Source of the DNA: Streptomyces sp. ALI-76-A
GTDB lineage: Bacteria > Actinomycetota > Actinomycetes > Streptomycetales > Streptomycetaceae
Assembly: GCF_030287445.1 (NCBI RefSeq)
Contig: NZ_JASVWB010000002.1
Location: 4,154,001 to 4,218,000 of the forward strand
Length of the DNA: 64,000 nt
Direction of reading: 5' to 3'
The number at the start of each line of letters is the position of its first letter. The stretch's first letter is position 1. Below the pieces are notes generated by a model. The model had not been told where the DNA came from. It made no database searches and worked only from the letters and a program-made list of their open reading frames with translations. Position numbers and translations under genes: made by a program. Shown here one piece after another: positions 1-7,888 of the stretch.

Positions 1-609
1 CAGCAGCCCGGAGACCACGCTGTTGAGGTAGTGCACGACGACCGGGCGCACATGCCCGCTGCCGTACTGGTGGTCCAGGTCGACCAGCGCCTGCGTCATC
101 GCCCTGACCGCCGCCACGTCGGACGGTCCCACCCGGGGTCCGGCCGAGCGCGCGACCTGCGCGTCGGCCGCGGAGATCAGCCAGTCGCGGCTGGGCTCGA
201 CCAGCGCGGACGCGGCGACGGACGAACCGGACAGGAAGTCCCGGCGGCCCACGTCACTGCGCCACAGCTCACACACCTGCTCGATGGCCCCCAGTACCGT
301 CGGCGAGAACTGGAGCCCGACGCCCGAGGCGAGGTTCTTGCCGTTGGCCATGCCGATCTCGTCGATCGTGACCGTACGGCCGAGCTTGCGGCCGAGGGCC
401 TCCGCGATGATCGCCGGAGCGCGTCCGCGTGGCTGCTGCCCGCGCAGCCAGCGCGCCACGGACGTCTTGTCGTACCGCAGATCGAGGCCGTGCTCGGCGC
501 CGCACATGTTGACCCGGCGGGCGAGCCCGGCGTTCGAGCAGCCCGCTTCCTGGATGAGCGCCTGCAGCCGTTCGTTCGGCTGCCGCGCGACGAGAGGCCT
601 TGCGGCCAT
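1..609 (-). CDS. XRE-family helix-turn-helix regulator, partial (C-terminus beyond window)
   Basis: The reading frame starts at an ATG (MAARPLVARQPNERLQ) and stays open for 203 codons to the window edge. Residues about 10-70 form a helix-turn-helix of the kind in large Streptomyces XRE regulators: a SNAGLARRVN segment, then TSVARWLRGQQPRGRAPAII as recognition region. The rest is alpha-helical and would lead into a TPR-like region, as in NsdA/NsdB-type negative regulators of development and antibiotic production. The domain family is clear. The link to NsdA is only an architectural resemblance from memory. It is divergent from the prim-pol-like gene. Confidence 0.75.
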   Translation of the reverse strand, partial: MAARPLVARQPNERLQALIQEAGCSNAGLARRVNMCGAEHGLDLRYDKTSVARWLRGQQPRGRAPAIIAEALGRKLGRTVTIDEIGMANGKNLASGVGLQFSPTVLGAIEQVCELWRSDVGRRDFLSGSSVAASALVEPSRDWLISAADAQVARSAGPRVGPSDVAAVRAMTQALVDLDHQYGSGHVRPVVVHYLNSVVSGLL

Positions 610-937
610 GGCGTACCCCCTGTGGCTGCGGTGCCTGCCCACGCACCGAGTTGACGTGTCTTCCACGGACGGACTTCCCGGACTAGCCGGAACGACAGGA
701 ACGGAAGATCCGGCCGTGAAGATCAATGCCCCGCTCCCACGGCGAAAATGCGAGGCTTGTGAGGATTGCCGGGGTAAAGGCGATTGCCGCCCCCCACACC
801 TGGTTACCCGGCCCACGCTCCGATCCCTCCCGCGCGCCCCCACCCATGCATCCATGCGCCCCAGATGCGGAATCGATGCTCCTCCCCCGCGCGCGCTACA
901 GCCGTAACCCGAGGTGGGCGCGGGAGTTGAGAGGAGC
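610..937. other. Divergent intergenic region
   Basis: This 328-bp gap separates the leftward XRE regulator from the rightward prim-pol-like gene and must hold both promoters. It has a relatively AT-rich patch near 715-790, but I see no convincing -35/-10 pair, hairpin or RNA gene. Open frames crossing it look like shadows. Confidence 0.4.
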
Positions 938-1591
938 GTGGAAGAGACGATCGCGGGCACCGAAGCCGCTCAGATTCCGAAGCAGCGCGGGGAATCGTTG
1001 CTGGAGACAGCCGCACGCTACGCCGAGGAGCGCCACTGGGACGTCTTTCCCGGGACCTGGCTGGACGCGGTCGACGGGGTGCAACGCTGCTCGTGCGGCG
1101 ACGCCGCGTGCGCCGTACCCGGCGCGCATCCGGCGCGCGTGGACTGGGAGTCGCAGGCGACCGGCAGCGCGACCGTGGCACGCCGGATGTGGCAGAAGCA
1201 GCCGACGGCGTCGATCCTGCTGCCCACCGGCCGTACGTTCGACGCCGTCTCCGTGCCGGAGACGGCCGGGTTCCTCGCGCTGGCGCGGATGGAGCGGATG
1301 GAGCTGACGCTGGGTCCGGTGACCCTGACGCCGGACCGGCGGATGCAGTTCTTCGTGCTGCCGGGCGCGTCGGTGAAGGTGCCGGACCTCGTGCGCAAGC
1401 TGGGCTGGTCCCCTTCGTCGCTGGACCTCGTCGCGCTGGGCGAGGGGTCCTACGTGGCCGGGCCGCCCACGCGGTTCGGGTCCTCGGGCGCCGTGCAGTG
1501 GGCGTGCCGGCCGACGCCGGCGAACCGGTGGCTGCCGGACGTGGAGGAGCTGATCTCGCCGCTCGCCTACGCCTGCGGGCGGGACCGGTAG
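938..1591 (+). CDS. Bifunctional DNA primase/polymerase-like (prim-pol) domain protein
   Basis: A 217-aa single-domain protein with the N-terminal pattern LLETAARYAEERHWDVFPGT, a short Cys cluster (CSCGDAACAVPGAHP), and the ILLPTGRTFDAVSVPE and GEGSYVAGPPTRFGS segments shared by the small prim-pol-like proteins common in actinomycetes. No helicase domain follows, unlike plasmid prim-pols, so a free-standing chromosomal role is likely but unknown. I chose the GTG at 938, with a GAGAGGAG ribosome site just upstream, over the in-frame GTG at 914. The family call comes from remembered sequence pattern; the catalytic acidic residues were not verified. Confidence 0.65.
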   Translation: MEETIAGTEAAQIPKQRGESLLETAARYAEERHWDVFPGTWLDAVDGVQRCSCGDAACAVPGAHPARVDWESQATGSATVARRMWQKQPTASILLPTGRTFDAVSVPETAGFLALARMERMELTLGPVTLTPDRRMQFFVLPGASVKVPDLVRKLGWSPSSLDLVALGEGSYVAGPPTRFGSSGAVQWACRPTPANRWLPDVEELISPLAYACGRDR

Positions 1592-1701
1592 CGCCTTGTG
1601 CCCCGCCTCGTGCCCTTTGTCGGCGCCCGCGGGCCGGCCGGGGCCGTTCGCGCGGTTCCCCCACGTCCCTGAGGTGTGCCCCCTGACCGTAGGGTTCTGG
1701 C

Positions 1702-2496
1702 ATGACGTCGGGAGCAGTGGTGGGGACAGCCGCCGTACGCGTACAGGGGCTCTGGAAGCGGTTCGGGCAGCAGGTGGCCGTGGCCGGGATCGATCTGGAC
1801 CTGCCCGCGGGGAAGTTCATCGGGCTCGTCGGGCCGAACGGGGCGGGCAAGACCACCACGCTGTCGATGGTGACCGGGCTGCTCCGGCCCGACCAGGGGT
1901 CGGTGGAGATCGTCGGGCACGACGTGTGGCGGGACCCGGTCGAGGTGAAGGCCCGGATCGGGGTGCTGCCGGAGGGGCTGCGGCTGTTCGAACGGCTGTC
2001 GGGACGTGAACTGCTCTCCTACTCCGGCCGGTTGCGCGGGCTGCCCGGCGCCGAGGTCGACAAGCGGACCACCCAGCTCCTCGACGTCCTGGACCTGGCC
2101 GGGGCCCAGCACAAGCTCGTCGTCGACTACTCGACCGGCATGCGCAAGAAGATCGGGCTCGCGGCCGCGCTCCTCCACAACCCCGAAGTGCTCTTCCTCG
2201 ACGAGCCGTTCGAGGGCGTCGACCCGGTGTCGGCCCAGACCATCCGTGGCGTCCTGGAGCGCTACACCGCCTCCGGCGCCACCGTCGTCTTCTCCTCCCA
2301 TGTGATGGAGCTGGTCGAGTCGCTGTGCGACTGGGTGGCCGTCATGGCCGCCGGCCGCATCCGCGCCCAGGGGACGCTGGCGGAAGTGCGCGGCGACGCG
2401 CCCTCGTTGCAGCGGGCGTTCCTCGAACTCGTCGGCGCGGGCGGCCGGGACGCCGGTTCCGACCTGGACTGGCTGGGCGGCGGAGCGGCCCGGTGA
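1702..2496 (+). CDS. ABC transporter ATP-binding protein
   Basis: A 264-aa nucleotide-binding domain. Walker A is GPNGAGKT (residues 44-51), the signature region is YSTGMRKKIGLAAALL (about 141-156), and Walker B with D-loop is VLFLDEPFEGVDP; the H-loop is in VVFSSHVMELVE. It is the ATPase of an exporter and pairs with the permease that starts at its stop codon (GTGA overlap). The substrate is not evident. The two genes likely form one transcript starting in the 110 bp after the prim-pol gene. Confidence 0.9.
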   Translation: MTSGAVVGTAAVRVQGLWKRFGQQVAVAGIDLDLPAGKFIGLVGPNGAGKTTTLSMVTGLLRPDQGSVEIVGHDVWRDPVEVKARIGVLPEGLRLFERLSGRELLSYSGRLRGLPGAEVDKRTTQLLDVLDLAGAQHKLVVDYSTGMRKKIGLAAALLHNPEVLFLDEPFEGVDPVSAQTIRGVLERYTASGATVVFSSHVMELVESLCDWVAVMAAGRIRAQGTLAEVRGDAPSLQRAFLELVGAGGRDAGSDLDWLGGGAAR

Positions 2497-4106
2497 GCGC
2501 CGACAGCACCCCCGCCCCGGCGGCGGACATCACGCCCGTCGTCGTACGGCTGAAGCTGTCCCTGCTGCGGAACGGGCTCAAGCAGTCCGCCGGGCGGCGG
2601 GCCGCCTACATCGGTTCGGCCGTCGCCGTGCTGCTCTTCTCCGTGGTGCAGCTGATCGGCCTGATCGCCCTGCGCGGACACGCCCACGCCGCCTCCCTGG
2701 TCGTGCTGCTGGTGGCGGTGCTGGCGGCCGGCTGGGCGGTGATGCCGCTGTTCTTCCCCGGCGGCGACGAGACCCTCGACCCGACCCGGCTGGTGATGCT
2801 CCCGCTGCGGCCCCGCCCGCTGGTCCGGGCGCTGCTGGTGTCCTCCCTCATCGGCATCGGACCGCTGTTCACGCTGTGCATGCTCGTCGGTTCCGTGGTG
2901 TCGGTCGCGCACGGGGGTGCGGCGTACGTCGTCGGCGTCGTCGGTGTCGTGCTCGCGCTGCTGGTCTGCGTGGCCCTCGCGCGGGCCGTCGCGGTCGCCA
3001 ACATCCGGCTGCTGACCAGCCGCAAGGGTCGGGACCTGGCGGTGCTCAGCGGACTGGTCGTCGCGGTCGGCGCGCAGGTCGTGAACTTCGGCGCGCAGCG
3101 GCTGGGGTCGGGTGGGCTGGCGCAGCTCGACGGGCCGGCCGACGTCCTCAAGTGGCTGCCGCCCGCCTCGGCGATCGGCGCGGCGGACTCCGCGAGCGAG
3201 GGGGCGTACGGCGTCGCCGTCCTGCAACTCGCCCTGACCGCCGCCGCCCTGGCGGGACTGCTCGCCCTGTGGTCGAAGCATCTGACCCGGCTGATGACCG
3301 CGCCGGACGGCTCCACCCTTCAGGCCGCCGACTCGCGGACCCGTGAGCGGAACTCGGCGGGCCTGTCCCGTCTGCTGCCGGCCGGCCGCACCGGCACCGT
3401 CATGGAGCGCAGCCTGCGCTACGTGTGGCGCGACCCCAAGACCAAGGCGGCCTGGGTGACCTCCCTCGCCATCGGTCTGATCGTGCCCGTGTTCAACGCC
3501 CTCCAGGGCACCGGCTCGATCTACTTCGCCTGCTTCGCCGCCGGGATGCTCGGCGTGCAGATGTACAACCAGTTCGGGCAGGACACGTCCGCGTTCTGGC
3601 TCGTCGCGATGACGATCTCGTCGACCCGGGACGCGTACGTCGAGCTGCGCGCGCGGGCCCTCGCCCTGCTGGTGATCACCCTGCCGTACGCCACCCTCGT
3701 GACCGTCCTGACGACGGCGCTGCTGGGGGACTGGCCGAAGCTGCCCGAGGTGCTCGGGCTGTCCTTCGCGCTGCTCGGGGCGATGCTGGCGACCGGGGCG
3801 TGGACGTCGGCGCGCTTCCCGTACTCCATCCCGCAGGAGGGCTACAAGAACGTGGCCCCCGGTCAGTCCGGGCTCGCCTTCATGGCCATCCTGGGCGGCA
3901 TGGTCGCGGCGGCCCTGCTGTGCGCCCCCGTCATCGCCGGGACGATCTGGCTGAACATCAGCGACGGCGGCGACGAGTGGAGCTGGCTGCTGCTGCCGGT
4001 GGGGGCGGTCTACGGCACGGCGATCACCGTGGGAGGCCTGCGCCTGGCGGCCCCGCGGACGGCCCGGCAGCTGCCGGAGATCCTGGTGGCGGTCAGCAAG
4101 GGGTGA
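2493..4106 (+). CDS. ABC transporter permease (multispan membrane protein)
   Basis: A 537-aa membrane protein starting at a GTG that overlaps the ATPase stop codon, so the two are translationally coupled. Hydrophobic stretches include IGSAVAVLLFSVVQLIGLIA, a long VVGVVGVVLALLVCVALARA segment and C-terminal spans near residues 440-520; I count roughly 10-12. This fits the large ABC-2-like exporter permeases of actinomycetes (heterologous MFS-like length, no periplasmic binding protein nearby). An in-frame start at 2325 was rejected because it would overlap the ATPase by 170 bp. Confidence 0.85.
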   Translation: MSADSTPAPAADITPVVVRLKLSLLRNGLKQSAGRRAAYIGSAVAVLLFSVVQLIGLIALRGHAHAASLVVLLVAVLAAGWAVMPLFFPGGDETLDPTRLVMLPLRPRPLVRALLVSSLIGIGPLFTLCMLVGSVVSVAHGGAAYVVGVVGVVLALLVCVALARAVAVANIRLLTSRKGRDLAVLSGLVVAVGAQVVNFGAQRLGSGGLAQLDGPADVLKWLPPASAIGAADSASEGAYGVAVLQLALTAAALAGLLALWSKHLTRLMTAPDGSTLQAADSRTRERNSAGLSRLLPAGRTGTVMERSLRYVWRDPKTKAAWVTSLAIGLIVPVFNALQGTGSIYFACFAAGMLGVQMYNQFGQDTSAFWLVAMTISSTRDAYVELRARALALLVITLPYATLVTVLTTALLGDWPKLPEVLGLSFALLGAMLATGAWTSARFPYSIPQEGYKNVAPGQSGLAFMAILGGMVAAALLCAPVIAGTIWLNISDGGDEWSWLLLPVGAVYGTAITVGGLRLAAPRTARQLPEILVAVSKG

Positions 4107-4511
4107 ATCCCGGGGCGGGGCTCTTGGGGGCCTGGACCTGGTGAGGCTCCTGGGACCCGCTTCGGCGGCCGCGGGAGCAGGGGGTCGGCGGGGCGGCGCC
4201 TCGGCCGGCCGGTCACCGCGGCGGTCCGAGGTCGTGACCTCGTCCGGTACGGGCTCGGCGGCCCGGTGCGACCGCCTGGCCGGCGGCGGTCCCGAGCGGG
4301 TGGGCGGCTCGCGGTGGGCGCCCCGCTCGTGAGGGCGGGTGGCCGGGTGCGCCGCCCCGGGGCGGGGCCGCCCGCCCGGGGCGACCGTGCGACGGTGTTC
4401 CCGGCGTCGGCGGGGTCGTGGTCGCCGGGGCCGGGGCCGTCCGTGCTGCCCGGCCGGGGCATGGACAGGGGAGGCGGCGCGAACGCCGGACATCGGCTCC
4501 GGCGGGCCGCG
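4107..4511. other. Intergenic, no gene recognised
   Basis: About 405 bp between two convergent genes. It is extremely GC-rich and low in complexity (GGCGG/CCGGG runs), with self-complementary stretches around 4352-4385 that may terminate transcription. Short open frames here have no plausible ribosome site or family resemblance. Confidence 0.4.
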
Positions 4512-5402
4512 TCAGCTCTTGAGGTCCGTGAGGACGCCGTCCAGGAAGGGCTCCACGGCGCTCCGCCAGGCGTCCGGCTGGTCGTAGTGCACGAGGTGGC
4601 CGGCTTCCGCGACTTCCGCGTACTCGCCCCGGGGCAGGACGCGGACCATCTCCTGCGCCTCGGCGCGGCCCAGTTCGCCGTCCAGGCCGCGGACCACGAG
4701 GGTGGGGCACCGGACCTGGGTGAGCTCCTCCCAGTGGGCGTCGTAGACCCAGGTCTCGCGGGACTCCAGCATCTGCTCCGGATCGAAGACCGGGCGCCAG
4801 CCGTCGGGGGACTCGTGCATGACCTCGGCGTAGAACTCGCCGCGGGCCGGGTTCGGGCGCTCCACCCAGGGGTCGTCCTCGCCGAACCACTTGCGTACGT
4901 CGGCGAGGGTGGCGAAGGGGACGGGCCAGGCCTTGAACCAGTCCTCCCACTCGCGCTGCGAGGCGGCGCCGAGCGCGGAGGCCCGCATGTCGCAGATGAT
5001 CACCCCGCGGACCAGGTCGGGGCGCTTGGCGGCGAGCTGCCAGGCGGTCAGGGCACCCATGGCGTGACCGACGAGGACGGCCGGGCCGAGGCCCAGTTGC
5101 TCGAGGGCGGCCTCGGCGTCCTCGACGTAGGCCTCGCGGGTGTAGGCGGCTCGCGGGGGCTTGTCGCTCTGCCCGTGGCCGCGCTGGTCGAGGGCCACGG
5201 CGCGGTGCCGTTCGGAGAGCCAGCGGGCGGTGGACGCCCAGTGGGAGGCGCGACCCATCAGCCCGTGCAATAAGAGCACCCCCGGGCCCCGCTCGGGCTC
5301 TCCCGGACCGTCCTTGCCCGGGTCGGTCTTGGGAGGGTCGCCGAACTCCCAGGCCGCGAGGCGTACGCCGCCCGCTCCGATCACGTCGATACGCCGCGCC
5401 AT
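4512..5402 (-). CDS. Alpha/beta-hydrolase-fold protein lacking the nucleophile serine
   Basis: A 296-aa protein with the alpha/beta-hydrolase order: oxyanion strand VLLLHGLMG (42-50), LDQRGHGQSDKP (71-82), nucleophile elbow VGHAMGAL (111-118), acid region VVRGLDGELG, and the late histidine in EAGHLVHYDQPDAW. The elbow should read G-x-S-x-G but is G-H-A-M-G, so residue 114 is Ala (codon GCC). The acid and His loops are intact. The protein may therefore be non-hydrolytic, or use another chemistry, as some cofactor-free or binding members of this fold do. The ATG start at 5402 was chosen because upstream codons lack hydrolase similarity. Confidence 0.85.
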   Translation of the reverse strand: MARRIDVIGAGGVRLAAWEFGDPPKTDPGKDGPGEPERGPGVLLLHGLMGRASHWASTARWLSERHRAVALDQRGHGQSDKPPRAAYTREAYVEDAEAALEQLGLGPAVLVGHAMGALTAWQLAAKRPDLVRGVIICDMRASALGAASQREWEDWFKAWPVPFATLADVRKWFGEDDPWVERPNPARGEFYAEVMHESPDGWRPVFDPEQMLESRETWVYDAHWEELTQVRCPTLVVRGLDGELGRAEAQEMVRVLPRGEYAEVAEAGHLVHYDQPDAWRSAVEPFLDGVLTDLKS

Positions 5403-5731
5403 AGGTCCTGGCACCCCCCTAGCTCCGCTCGGACCGCTCGCCTCCGCTCGAGGCGGGCGGTCCTGTGAACCGCGTCCTGCCTGTCGTGTCCGTCGTTCCT
5501 GTCCACACCCCTGAAGCGCGGATTCCACGCGATGCGTCACCGCAGACTATCGAATACCCATTCGAAGATGGCGTTCTGGCCGACAACACCCCTCGTTCGA
5601 GTGACCTCGCCCGAGGAATGATCGCCGCCGCCGAGGGGAGACCTTCAGCGGGAGGCGGACCGCTCGGGGACATCGGTCCGCAGGGGATGACCCTGAGAGC
5701 TCGGGGCTCCGGGTCAGCACAGGGGAGGACA
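5403..5731. other. Intergenic region upstream of the hydrolase
   Basis: About 330 bp carrying the hydrolase promoter on the minus strand. A moderately AT-rich patch (5530-5600) could hold it, but I cannot name a convincing box pair. I see no tRNA or other RNA gene. Confidence 0.35.
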
Positions 5732-5759
5732 GGCCCCGGCGCCACACGGCGCCGGGGCC
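5732..5759. terminator. Perfect 12-bp hairpin, terminator-like
   Basis: GGCCCCGGCGCC, loop ACAC, then GGCGCCGGGGCC. There is no T-tract, which is usual for Streptomyces terminators. It lies downstream of the leftward dmdR1 and micro-ORF and probably ends that transcript. Confidence 0.7.
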
Positions 5760-5853
5760 CTCTCCCTGTTCACGGCGCATCGTCCCCGCCCCCTCCCCGG
5801 CCGGGCGGCATCGCTGCCGGCCGGCGCGCCAAGAGCCCCTCAGGTCATATGCC

Positions 5854-5940
5854 TCACGCGACAGCCTTGCATGCGAAGCGTCCGGGCGCTGCGATTAAGC
5901 GTACTGAATCTCGGATTCGACGAGATCGCCGTGAGGCCAC
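5854..5940 (-). CDS. Candidate 28-aa basic micro-protein with a TTA codon
   Basis: A GTG follows a textbook ribosome site, GAGGAGG with a 5-nt spacer. The frame gives 28 residues beginning M-A-S-R-R-S-R-R-I-R and ending in A-C-K-A-V-A, so it is strongly basic. Codon 15 is TTA (Leu), the rare codon read by the bldA tRNA in Streptomyces. GC3 is near 50 percent, unlike its neighbours, so this may be conserved for reasons other than normal coding. It lies 120 bp downstream of dmdR1 on the same strand and before the 5732-5759 hairpin. No family is recognised. Confidence 0.4.
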   Translation of the reverse strand: MASRRSRRIRDSVRLIAAPGRFACKAVA

Positions 5941-6060
5941 AACTGCCTCCTCGTTCCCATGAGTTGACTGCCGGTCGGTGCGACAGCGCAGGTCGCGCGG
6001 CCGGTGCCCCGACCCCGGCACGCGGCGCCCCGCACGCGGTTCCGGCGCCCTGCGCCCGGC

Positions 6061-6753
6061 TCAGCGCTTGGCGACGAACACGTGCGAGGCCACGTCCGAC
6101 TCCAGTTCGGCCGCCTCGCCTCCGCTGCCCACCAGCACACCGCCCGCCGACTCGGTCACACTCACCACCGAACCCGGCTGCACGCCCGCCCGGCGCAGCG
6201 TGTACATCAGCTGGGCGTCCGTCTGGATCGGCTCCCCGATCCGGCGCACCACGACCGTCTTGCCCTCCAGTCCGGGGTCGAGGTCGGCGAGCGACACCAT
6301 GCCCTCGTCCAGGAAGGGGTCGGCGCCGTCCTTCTCGCCGAGCTCCTCCAGGCCGGGGATCGGGTTGCCGTACGGCGACTCGGTGGGGTGCCGGAGCAGT
6401 TCCAGCACGCGCCGCTCGACGGCCTCGCTCATCACGTGCTCCCAGCGACACGCCTCGGCGTGCACCTGCTCCCATTCCAGACCGATCACGTCGACGAGCA
6501 GACACTCGGCGAGGCGGTGCTTGCGCATCACGCGGGTGGCCAGCCGGCGGCCCTCGTCGGTGAACTCCAGGTGGCGGTCGGTGGCCACGGACACGAGTCC
6601 GTCGCGCTCCATCCGCGCCACCGTCTGGCTGACGGTCGGCCCGCTCTGGTCGAGTCGCTCGGCGATCCGGGCGCGCATGGGGACCACACCTTCCTCCTCC
6701 AGCTCGAGGATGGTGCGGAGATACATCTCCGTGGTGTCGATCAGTCCGGACAT
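6061..6753 (-). CDS. dmdR1: Iron-dependent DtxR-family repressor DmdR1
   Basis: A 230-aa DtxR/IdeR-type regulator. An N-terminal winged helix (MSGLIDTTEMYLRTILEL, then RIAERLDQSGPTVSQTVARM) is followed by the metal-binding/dimerisation segment with HRLAECLL and EACRWEHVMSEAVERR, which carries the Cys-Glu-His ligands of this family. The C-terminal SH3/FeoA-like domain begins near residue 150. With ferrous iron it should repress siderophore and iron-uptake genes. In S. coelicolor dmdR1 overlaps an antiparallel gene, adm; long plus-strand frames cover this locus here too (5978-6766 and 6004-6981), but I cannot confirm either as Adm. The ATG at 6753 begins the conserved N-terminus. Confidence 0.93.
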   Translation of the reverse strand: MSGLIDTTEMYLRTILELEEEGVVPMRARIAERLDQSGPTVSQTVARMERDGLVSVATDRHLEFTDEGRRLATRVMRKHRLAECLLVDVIGLEWEQVHAEACRWEHVMSEAVERRVLELLRHPTESPYGNPIPGLEELGEKDGADPFLDEGMVSLADLDPGLEGKTVVVRRIGEPIQTDAQLMYTLRRAGVQPGSVVSVTESAGGVLVGSGGEAAELESDVASHVFVAKR

Positions 6754-6894
6754 ACGTGCCCCTTGATGAGATCCGCCGGAAGCACGACAGCATCCGGCTC
6801 GTGCGCTGGCCCTGGACTCAATTCTGCCGGATACCACGGACAACCGTGCCGCGCCGTTGAAACCAAGAGGTTACGCGGGGGCTCTACGGCCGTA

Positions 6895-6920
6895 TTGACA
6901 TCCCGCTGGTCCAGACCGCA
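6895..6920 (+). promoter_or_regulatory. -35 element and DasR-type (dre) operator between dmdR1 and the SIS gene
   Basis: A perfect -35 hexamer, TTGACA (6895-6900), is followed by GCTGGTCCAGACCGCA at 6905-6920. That matches the dre consensus ACTGGTCTAGACCACT at 12 of 16 positions and has the central dyad. DasR is the N-acetylglucosamine-responsive GntR regulator, and published work ties it to dmdR1 and siderophore control. The site lies about 58 bp upstream of the SIS gene and 150 bp upstream of dmdR1, so it could control either. Confidence 0.65.
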
Positions 6921-6977
6921 CCGTGATCCGCGGCACAGACCTCACCTCGACCTCTCTGACGCTCCGAAGGGGCCCGC

Positions 6978-7733
6978 ATGAGCGACGGCACGCTGTCCGG
7001 CCAGTTCCTCGACGCCGCGATCGGCCTGTTGCGGCGGGTGCGGGACGAGGAGGCCGGGTCCGTCGAGGCGGCCGGGAATGTGCTCGCGGACACCGTGGTC
7101 CGCGGCGGCCGGCTGTTCGCCTTCGGCGCCGGTCACTCCTCGCTCGCCGCGCAGGACGTCGTCTACCGCGCGGGCGGACTCGCCCTGATGAACCTGCTGG
7201 CCGTCCCCGGCGCCGTCGGCGTCGACGTGATGCCGGCCACCCTCGGCTCGGCCCTGGAACGCGTCGACGGCCTCGCGAGCGCCGTCGTCGACTGCTCACC
7301 GCTGCGCGCGGGCGACGCCCTCGTGATCATCTCCCTCTCCGGCCGCAACGCGCTGCCCGTGGAGATGGCCCAGCACGCCCGCTCCCTGGGCGTGCGGGTC
7401 ATCGGCGTGACCTCGGTGGCGTACGCCTCGGAGACGACGTCCCGGCATGTCTCCGGCACGTTCCTGAAGGACCACTGCGACGTCGTCCTCGACTCGAAGA
7501 TCGCGGTCGGCGACGCGGAACTGGCCCTCGACACCGTGCCGGCGCCGTTCGCCCCCGCCTCCACGGTCGTCACGGCGGCCCTCCTCCAGGCCGTCATGGC
7601 CACCGCCGCCGGGGCGCTGGCCGCCCGGGGCGTGGAGCCGCCGCTGCTGCGCTCGGGGAACGTCGACGGAGGCCACGAGTGGAACAGGCAGGTCTTCGAC
7701 AAGTACGGCGACCGCATCTTCTACCGCCGCTGA
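6978..7733 (+). CDS. SIS (sugar isomerase) domain protein
   Basis: A 251-aa protein with one SIS fold. GAGHSSLAAQDVVYRAGG (about 48-65) is the phosphosugar-binding loop, followed by VIISLSGRNALPVEMAQHAR, where SLSGRN is the second SIS loop. The C-terminus (VEPPLLRSGNVDGGHEWNRQ) is typical of the actinobacterial SIS proteins related to phosphoheptose isomerases and N-acetylmuramate-6-phosphate etherases. A role in amino-sugar phosphate metabolism is inferred and agrees with the DasR-type site upstream. The ATG at 6978 follows GAAGGGGCC. Confidence 0.85.
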   Translation: MSDGTLSGQFLDAAIGLLRRVRDEEAGSVEAAGNVLADTVVRGGRLFAFGAGHSSLAAQDVVYRAGGLALMNLLAVPGAVGVDVMPATLGSALERVDGLASAVVDCSPLRAGDALVIISLSGRNALPVEMAQHARSLGVRVIGVTSVAYASETTSRHVSGTFLKDHCDVVLDSKIAVGDAELALDTVPAPFAPASTVVTAALLQAVMATAAGALAARGVEPPLLRSGNVDGGHEWNRQVFDKYGDRIFYRR

Positions 7734-7775
7734 ACCCACCAGCGGTCCTCGCCCCCGCCGCCCCTTCCCGTCCCC

Positions 7776-7828
7776 GACCTTCCGGGGCTCCGCCGCGGGC
7801 CCCGCTCCTCAAACGCCGGAGGGGCTGA
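7776..7828. repeat. Dispersed Streptomyces intergenic repeat
   Basis: GACCTTCCGGGGCTCCGCC... CTCCTCAAACGCCGGAGGGGCTG. I recognise this as the short GC-rich repeat scattered between convergent genes in many Streptomyces chromosomes. It lies between the convergent SIS and PAS genes. Its GGGGCTCC and GGAGGGGC parts can pair, so it may act as a terminator. Confidence 0.5.
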
Positions 7829-7888
7829 TGTCGGGGGTCTGGGGGCGGCGGGGCCGAGAACCCGGGTCGTCGGCGCGGGGGGCCGCTC

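Noticed and set aside
2262..4493. 743-codon minus-strand frame opposite the ABC permease
   Set aside because: Antisense shadow; it has no ribosome site and no recognisable segment.
4141..4587. Short open frames in the gap after the ABC permease
   Set aside because: No ribosome site, extreme GC bias and no family resemblance.
5465..5962. 165-codon plus-strand frame upstream of the hydrolase
   Set aside because: No ribosome site, mixed composition, and it crosses a strong hairpin at 5732-5759.
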